This document shows positions 4,805-5,520 of a stretch of 5,520 nt of DNA, one piece after another; positions within the stretch are counted from its first letter, which is position 1, and the number at the start of each line of letters is the position of its first letter. The stretch lies in assembly GCA_947627335.1 (NCBI GenBank), contig CANQVQ010000105.1, positions 1 through 5,520 on the forward strand, in the 5' to 3' direction. The position numbers and the translations under genes are program-made. The notes beneath the pieces were generated by a model. The model saw only the letters and a list, made by a program, of their open reading frames with translations. It was not told the origin of the DNA and searched no databases. This DNA comes from an uncultured Clostridia bacterium (GTDB taxonomy: Bacteria > Bacillota > Clostridia > Oscillospirales > CAG-382).

Positions 4805-4861
4805 AAGAAAAGGACCTGTCGCACACGCGGAAAACCGCAGGTACGGCAAGTCCTTTTTCTT
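4805..4861. terminator. Bidirectional terminator between convergent genes
   Basis: The plus-strand arm 4812-4830 pairs with 4835-4853 around an AAAA loop, flanked by an A-rich side (4801-4811) and a T-rich side (4854-4861). Read on the minus strand, the 19-bp stem has 14 Watson-Crick pairs, 3 G-U pairs and 2 mismatches, with TTTTCTTTTTT after it. On the plus strand three of these become A-C mismatches, so the hairpin is weaker there. It lies between the Coat F gene stop (4794) and the stop of the minus-strand nucleotidyltransferase gene (4871). Confidence 0.88.
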
Positions 4862-4870
4862 AACGCAGGT

Positions 4871-5520
4871 TCACTGCAGCTCCAGTTCGCGCAGGAGCGC
4901 TTCGACCTGCTCCTGCCCGCCGGCGTCCTCGCGCAGACTGCGAAGCTCCGATTTCGTGCGGCGCATCCGTCCGTCCGTCACCATTTTCGCCCACCGGCGC
5001 ACCTGCATGACCGGCGTCAGCCATTTGTGCTTCTTCAGCACCGGGTACTTGTTCTTGATGGTATCGTACGGCAGGAACAGCCGGTAGCGGATATACCGCC
5101 ATTTCCCGCCGTTCTTCGTCTGCTGCACCGCGACCATGTTCGCAACGTCGCCGTACATCCCTCCGCGCAGGATGTATCGCTCCAGGGCGGTCGTCAGCTC
5201 GGTATGCGGTTCGTCCGCCAGCCACACCCGTGCAAGCGCACCGCACGTCTCCGCGAACTTCAAAAGTCCGCTTTCGGACAGCAGCTTTTTCGCTTTTTCC
5301 GTATCCATCGGCAGTTTTCCGTCCAGCAGCCACAGGTCGAGGAACGGGCGCACCCCGCAGCCGCCGACCTCGAAATGCTTCGCCATGTGCGCGACGTGGT
5401 AGAGGTAAAACGTCTCCGCGTCCAGCGCGTACCGCATACCGCCCGCCACGCTGTGCGCGTGGGTCCAGAGGTCCCGCAGGGCATCGTCCGCCCTCCCGCT
5501 TCGGGTCTGCTCGAGCACGC
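4871..5520 (-). CDS. Nucleotidyltransferase family protein (NTP_transf_5-like), C-terminal part
   Basis: The frame is open to the right edge, so the N-terminus is missing. The GTG at 5518 is in frame but is probably an internal Val codon. About 216 residues are visible. Landmarks, numbered from that GTG: DAETFYLYHVAHMAKHF (33-49), GGCGVRPFLDLWLLDG (52-67), ERYILRGGMYGD (113-124), RLFLPYDTIKNKYPVLKKHK (146-165) and VRRWAKMV (173-180). I recognise these from the Firmicutes 'uncharacterised nucleotidyltransferase' proteins (Pfam NTP_transf_5 type), whose N-terminal half holds the catalytic GS...DxD. That half lies outside the window, so activity cannot be judged. In other Clostridia, related proteins often lie in cell-surface or polysaccharide gene regions. 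The gene converges on the coat genes and shares their terminator. Confidence 0.8.
   Translation of the reverse strand, partial: VLEQTRSGRADDALRDLWTHAHSVAGGMRYALDAETFYLYHVAHMAKHFEVGGCGVRPFLDLWLLDGKLPMDTEKAKKLLSESGLLKFAETCGALARVWLADEPHTELTTALERYILRGGMYGDVANMVAVQQTKNGGKWRYIRYRLFLPYDTIKNKYPVLKKHKWLTPVMQVRRWAKMVTDGRMRRTKSELRSLREDAGGQEQVEALLRELELQ

Overview
The window looks like the chromosome of a GC-rich, spore-forming Firmicute of class Clostridia, probably a gut-type Oscillospirales relative. The basis is two small spore-coat (CotF-type) genes, a Clostridia-type ThyA/FolA pair, strong AGGAGG-like ribosome binding sites, a tRNA gene that encodes its CCA end, and low use of A/T-ending codons. The lineage is an inference from protein style, not from a database search.

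Layout, left to right. Positions 1-454 hold the C-terminal part of thymidylate synthase (thyA), followed 27 bases later by dihydrofolate reductase (folA, 482-997). Together they make dTMP and recycle the dihydrofolate that this produces. Only 12 bases after folA comes a tRNA-Gly(CCC) gene (1010-1083) and then an intrinsic terminator. Positions 1118-1294 hold a striking array of mini-hairpins. ATGATGT spacers in the left half are matched by ACATCAT spacers in the right half, so the whole block can fold into a trunk with paired side branches. A short stretch with a faint tRNA-3'-end look follows, then a perfect 15-bp bidirectional terminator at 1377-1410.

Three genes on the minus strand (4191 down to 1453) form a compact operon: a metallo-beta-lactamase-fold hydrolase of the glyoxalase-II-like type, a single-pass membrane protein with a small extracytoplasmic domain, and a 516-residue protein I cannot assign. 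A good sigma-A-type promoter (TTTACA, 17 bases, TACAAT) lies upstream of the hydrolase. Diverging from it are two small plus-strand genes, a 57-residue CotF/ferritin-like companion and an 82-residue Coat F domain protein. They converge through a shared bidirectional terminator on the C-terminal part of a nucleotidyltransferase-family (NTP_transf_5-like) gene that runs off the right edge.

Most of the genes are ordinary housekeeping or sporulation genes. The parts worth a second look are the hairpin array beside the tRNA terminator and the unassigned 516-residue protein with its operon.
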